Positions 61,201 through 64,000 of a DNA stretch of 64,000 nt are shown here, piece by piece. Positions within the stretch are counted from its first letter, which is position 1. Every line of letters begins with the position of its first letter. A model generated the notes under the pieces. The model was not told the origin of the DNA. It searched no databases and saw only the letters and a program-made list of their open reading frames with translations. Origin of the DNA: an uncultured Oscillospiraceae bacterium (GTDB lineage: Bacteria > Bacillota > Clostridia > Oscillospirales > Oscillospiraceae); assembly GCA_934597585.1 (NCBI GenBank), contig CAKTSA010000005.1, forward strand, positions 1 through 64,000, in the 5' to 3' direction. Made by a program: the position numbers and the translations under genes.

Positions 61201-64000
61201 ATCGGAGTCAAGTCGATTCATAGCGACGGGGGGTGGATACCTGTCAAGGTCGATTGGGAGATCCCGGAGACCTATGATCCGAATTCCCCGCGGGAGCAGA
61301 CGTTCACGGTCAACGGAACGGTAATTCTGAAGGGCACCGGAGATGCTGATGCCTTGATACCTGATATTATCACCCGCCCGGGAGAGGAGTGGATGAAGAA
61401 CATCTCGGTGCAGGTGACCGTGGAGGGCGACCCGCAGTATAAGGTGACGGTGCAGGAGAGCCAGAACGGCAGCGTTACGGTGGCGAATGCCGTGGAGACT
61501 GCAGACGACACGCCGGTGTTCTATAAGGATGATACGGTGATGCTCTCGGTGGTGCCGGAGGCGGGCTATCTGCTGAAGGAGCTGAAGGTCACCAAGGCGG
61601 GCGGCGGAAGCATTGATTGCGAGAGTGACGACGATGAGACGTATTCCTTTACCCAGCCGGGAGAGAACGTTACCGTTACGGCGACGTTTGAGAAGATGCA
61701 GGCGGCGGAGAAGCCGAAGATCTCTGTGACGGGTAAGTATGTCTATGACGGCTCGGAGCAGACCGCCGATGTGCAGGGCGTGGACGGGACGATGAACGTC
61801 ACCGGCCACGTGGAGACGGATGCCGGGAATTACACGGTGACGGTCACGTCCAAGACCGGCGCGTGGGCGGACGGCAGCACCGACGTCGTGACGGCGGAAT
61901 GGCACATCAAGAAGGCCGCGCAGGATGCCCCTGAGGGCCTGATGGGCGTTGCGACCTCCGGCCAGGAGGCCAGCGACGGCAGGATCATCGGCGTGGACGA
62001 CACGATGGAGTACCGGGCCGAGGGTGTGAGTGCGTATACGGCGTGCAGTGAGGGTGAGAGTGAGATCACCGGGCTGGCTGCCGGGACGTACTATGTGCGC
62101 TACAGAGGCGATGACAACCACGAGGTTGGCGAGGACGCGAAGGTGACGGTGGCTGTGGGGCGGGTCGCGCCCACGATCACCACGGAGAGTCTGGCGGATG
62201 GCCGCGTGGGCGAGACGTACCGCGAGAAGCTGACTGCCACGGGTACCGGGCCCATCACGTGGAGCATCACCGGCACGCTGCCGGCGGGGCTGAGTCTGGA
62301 TGCGGCGGCCGGCGTGATCAGCGGCCGGCCCACTGCGGAGGGAGAGAGCAGCTTCACCGTGACGGCCACCAACGAGGTGGGCGGCGTCAGCAAGACGCTG
62401 GGCATCACCATTGCGGAGGCGGCGCCGCTGGGGCCGGTGAGACCGACCATCGGCGTGACCGGCAGCTACCGCTATACCGGCGCGGTGCAGGAGGCTCAGG
62501 TGACCGGATATGACGCAGAGACGATGCGCATCACCGGCCATACCGGCACGGATGCCGGGGACTACACGGTGACGGTCACGTCCAGGAGCGGCCAGTGGGC
62601 CGACGGGAGCGTCGGCGCTGTGACGGCGGCGTGGCGCATCGAGAAGGCCGTGCAGGCTGCGCCTACGGGCCTGGAGGGTTTTGCGCCTACTGCCGAGGGA
62701 GTGAGCGACGGCAAGATCACCGGTGTGAGCAGCGCGATGGAGTACCGGGCGGCGACCGAGGCCAGCTATACGGCATGCGGTGAGAATGAGATCACCGGGC
62801 TGGCTGCGGGGAGCTACTTCGTGCGCTATGCAGGGGATGCGAACCACTTCGCCAGCTCCGACACGGAGGTCATTGTGGGCAGCGGTGCTTCGCTTGCGGA
62901 GTACACTGTTACCTTTGACAGCAACGGCGGCGGTGGAAGTATGAGTGCTGTGACCGTCAAGGCGGGCAGCAACTACGCGCTGCCGGAGTGCGGGTTTACC
63001 GCGCCTGAGCGTGGGACGTTCCAGGCGTGGAAGATCGGCGGTAAAGCGTACAAAGCGGGCGACAGCTACCGGGTGAAGGAGAGCATCGTAGTCAAGGCGG
63101 TGTGGCATGTGGTGGAGCCCACTACGTACCAGGTCACTGTCATCGACGACGGCAACGGAACGGGTGAGGCCACGCCTGGCACAGCGGCGGCCGGCACGGA
63201 GATCGTTCTGAGCGCCAAGGCCAAGGAGGGGTATCACTTCGAGGAGTGGCAGGTGGTCGCCGGTGGAATCAGTATCAGCAACGGCAAGTTCACCATGCCG
63301 GAGGGGAATGTCGAGGTCAAGGCGGTGTTCGAGGCGCACAGCTATGGAAATTGGCAAACCGATGGCAGCGAGCACTGGAAGCAGTGCAGCTGCGGTGCTG
63401 TGAGCGAGAAGGCCGCCCATGCGGACAGAGACAACGACCACAAGTGCGACGTCTGCGGTAAGACGCTGACGGAGCATACGGGGGGCGAGGCCACGTGTAC
63501 GAAAAAGGCGGACTGCGAGATCTGCGGCGAGGAGTACGGCGACCTTGATCCCAACAACCACACCGGCAAGACCGGCGGCTGGCAGAAGGGCAATGGAAAG
63601 CACTGGAAGGTGTATGACTGCTGCCAGGCCCGTGCCGAGGAGGGGGAGCACAACAGCGTGAAAGACGCCGCGAAGGCGCCTACCTGCGATAAAAGCGGCC
63701 TGACCGAGGGCGCGCACTGCGGTACGTGCGGCGAGGTGCTTACGAAGCAGGAGACGGTGAAGGCACTGGGACACGACTGGGGCCCCTGGACGGTGACCAC
63801 CAGCCCCACCACCACCGCAGAGGGCGTGGAGACGCGGACGTGCAGGAACGACGCATCCCACACCGAGACGCGGTCGATCCCGAAGCTGACGCCTGCGCCG
63901 CGGCCTGATCCCACACCGGGCAAGACCGACAGCAAGACCGACGGCAAGACGGATGGCAGCAAGGCGGACAGCGACAAGACGGTGCAGTCCGGCAGGACCG
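58267..64000 (+). CDS. Giant secreted multi-domain surface protein (adhesin-like), partial at window end
   Basis: At least 1911 residues, no stop before the window ends. Order: signal peptide (1-26, ending TVSAA); a beta-helix-like region of GGxxAAGIGGG repeats (about 150-400); Ig/Big-like domains (about 545-1020, e.g. SFTVSDPAKSGEASSGVKSVTING); an InlB-type repeat (YKVTVQESQNGSVTVAN); two MBG-like repeats (about 1155-1220 and 1395-1460, VTGxxxTDAGxYTVTVTS...WADGS) separated by a putative Ig domain (ITWSITGTLPAGLSLDAAAGVISGRP); two more InlB-type repeats; Cys/His modules (CDVCGKTLTEHTGGEATCTKKADCEICGEEYG); and a Lys/Asp/Thr-rich end (TDSKTDGKTDGS ... TVQSGRT). The end resembles the pre-anchor of the 19656-23291 protein (TVKSGQTGD). 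Confidence 0.85.
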   Translation, partial: MKKRILSILLLCCMVLTLLPTTVSAADGPMNTIPKFDVSIDVYNRTSDISIKDSRSYYIYSSVPDKLRDTWAWDKKIFIQGDKAAPHVFIDGVNIKMSPSSKGPAIELNKKASAYLYFIGRDSTLQGADGRAAIQKNRSEGQLYVLARTGTTVTCKGGHRAAGIGGSWAIRNIGDSMFNTDMYGHGVNMHFGSQSNPDYWGGTINATGGEYGAGIGAGSWGHSGYSGNTIHGGAGERLYFYSGTINARGGRLAAGIGGGFQGRGSHIYIYGGNIDAQGGDAGAGIGGGVWTTKQDMGGINAASDIVISGGRVSARGQYNAAGIGGGQYVPARNITITGGHVSATGHYGAAIGGGRWCHGMDITLTDATLNLSTNYRSNGSDAAAVGYGDIVYKPEQLVADPSIATNDRIKVGSYKGKLVQLKLEARALSRDDEYSYFWNLYETLIPDENGLIDMQLLTLPYVQNYGWAINVLEMTVIDDPCNGNHDFGWVNRQSCHVWACRNKDCQARDPAAEMSKQNGKHIPGDWGIQEKHCAVCDHLLEKDTAAPVLEVLNDGESYTVEDVIVGRPGAYSFTVSDPAKSGEASSGVKSVTINGVEQKADSTYYSLPAPDGGNNDAGAEYTVVATDNAGNASTATVKIYRRHRVRVVSPDEQTTYAEAELAHNEYLVLTMKMPDGAAVRMTDKADHSEIPYDKEMGRFTVGLIDRSRTLVLEYNTEYPKAELILGRSQYFFGYNADTAEPHYLADVSKKTDKNVYSVAVQIKADVIPSHYFSSPVCYTQEELAELDKQGKIAWEKYQHPEPEPGVWIVYIPTATIDIAEYDANGSWYVYAKAENLKGTTYVSTPKLIADVEKPKAINLSTGKELETDGEYWGDLRFRVEDALPVKVWHERYPGGNIELITPDENGVYTIPADYNASIHHDISIEDACGNKTYYKSLDVLWNYLLDVGEEGRYWDEPTVLPRRISKTQNLKEELSKIKIGVKSIHSDGGWIPVKVDWEIPETYDPNSPREQTFTVNGTVILKGTGDADALIPDIITRPGEEWMKNISVQVTVEGDPQYKVTVQESQNGSVTVANAVETADDTPVFYKDDTVMLSVVPEAGYLLKELKVTKAGGGSIDCESDDDETYSFTQPGENVTVTATFEKMQAAEKPKISVTGKYVYDGSEQTADVQGVDGTMNVTGHVETDAGNYTVTVTSKTGAWADGSTDVVTAEWHIKKAAQDAPEGLMGVATSGQEASDGRIIGVDDTMEYRAEGVSAYTACSEGESEITGLAAGTYYVRYRGDDNHEVGEDAKVTVAVGRVAPTITTESLADGRVGETYREKLTATGTGPITWSITGTLPAGLSLDAAAGVISGRPTAEGESSFTVTATNEVGGVSKTLGITIAEAAPLGPVRPTIGVTGSYRYTGAVQEAQVTGYDAETMRITGHTGTDAGDYTVTVTSRSGQWADGSVGAVTAAWRIEKAVQAAPTGLEGFAPTAEGVSDGKITGVSSAMEYRAATEASYTACGENEITGLAAGSYFVRYAGDANHFASSDTEVIVGSGASLAEYTVTFDSNGGGGSMSAVTVKAGSNYALPECGFTAPERGTFQAWKIGGKAYKAGDSYRVKESIVVKAVWHVVEPTTYQVTVIDDGNGTGEATPGTAAAGTEIVLSAKAKEGYHFEEWQVVAGGISISNGKFTMPEGNVEVKAVFEAHSYGNWQTDGSEHWKQCSCGAVSEKAAHADRDNDHKCDVCGKTLTEHTGGEATCTKKADCEICGEEYGDLDPNNHTGKTGGWQKGNGKHWKVYDCCQARAEEGEHNSVKDAAKAPTCDKSGLTEGAHCGTCGEVLTKQETVKALGHDWGPWTVTTSPTTTAEGVETRTCRNDASHTETRSIPKLTPAPRPDPTPGKTDSKTDGKTDGSKADSDKTVQSGRT

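Noticed and set aside
60586..63861. 1091-residue open frame on the minus strand
   Set aside because: Antisense to the giant surface protein; rich in Arg/His/Leu with no recognisable domain.

Overview
The window looks like a chromosome segment of a high-G+C, strictly anaerobic Gram-positive gut bacterium of the Clostridia, probably Oscillospirales (Flavonifractor / Lawsonibacter / Dysosmobacter type). Evidence: HrcA with a perfect CIRCE element, class III (oxygen-sensitive) ribonucleotide reductase, a ferredoxin-dependent 2-oxoacid oxidoreductase operon, vegetative promoters that often carry an extended -10 TGN, lipoproteins, dockerin/cohesin modules and large secreted beta-helix surface proteins. 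No rRNA, tRNA or CRISPR array was seen. The placement is inference from gene content and style.

Layout. 1-14.5 kb: partial monooxygenase, tatD, carD-like regulator, an AraC regulator with two DNA-binding domains, the anaerobic nucleotide reductase module (nrdG, nrdD fused to a redoxin, trxB) under NrdR-box control, a solo IS200/IS605 transposase, a PAS/HTH regulator divergent from a P-loop protein plus a four-subunit 2-oxoacid:ferredoxin oxidoreductase, an MFS antiporter and an XRE regulator. 14.5-20 kb: lepA, ridA and an ABC transporter of the nitrate/sulfonate/taurine type. 19.6-29.7 kb is accessory and extracytoplasmic: a 1211-residue beta-helix surface protein, a secreted dockerin protein followed directly by a membrane-anchored cohesin protein, and two lipoproteins (one frameshifted). 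29.8-35 kb: aspartate-family biosynthesis, lysC-asd divergent from thrC-thrB. 35-39 kb: a lipoprotein with a two-component system and a D-aminoacylase-type amidohydrolase. 39-47 kb: heat-shock operon hrcA-grpE-(PspC)-dnaK-dnaJ followed by a PHP phosphatase, rpiB and a putative glycosidase. 47-52.4 kb: truA, a GNAT-like protein, an Sfp-type phosphopantetheinyl transferase, ROK glucokinase, an auxin-efflux-type carrier and a gamma carbonic anhydrase homologue.

The last 12 kb is a surface and regulation island. A 1 kb gene-free stretch full of palindromes leads into a TasA/camelysin-like beta-helix protein with a roughly 300-nt structured leader. Next comes an operon of ECF sigma factor, small two-TM protein, integral membrane protein and PrsW-type protease, then a paralogue of the small two-TM protein translationally coupled to a giant surface protein that runs off the window.

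Two loci best fit an undescribed system. One is the cohesin/dockerin pair in which the cohesin sits on a single-pass membrane protein with a long cytoplasmic tail. The other is the sigma/PrsW module with duplicated small membrane proteins that could switch surface-protein expression. Several families of intergenic palindromic repeats recur across the window.
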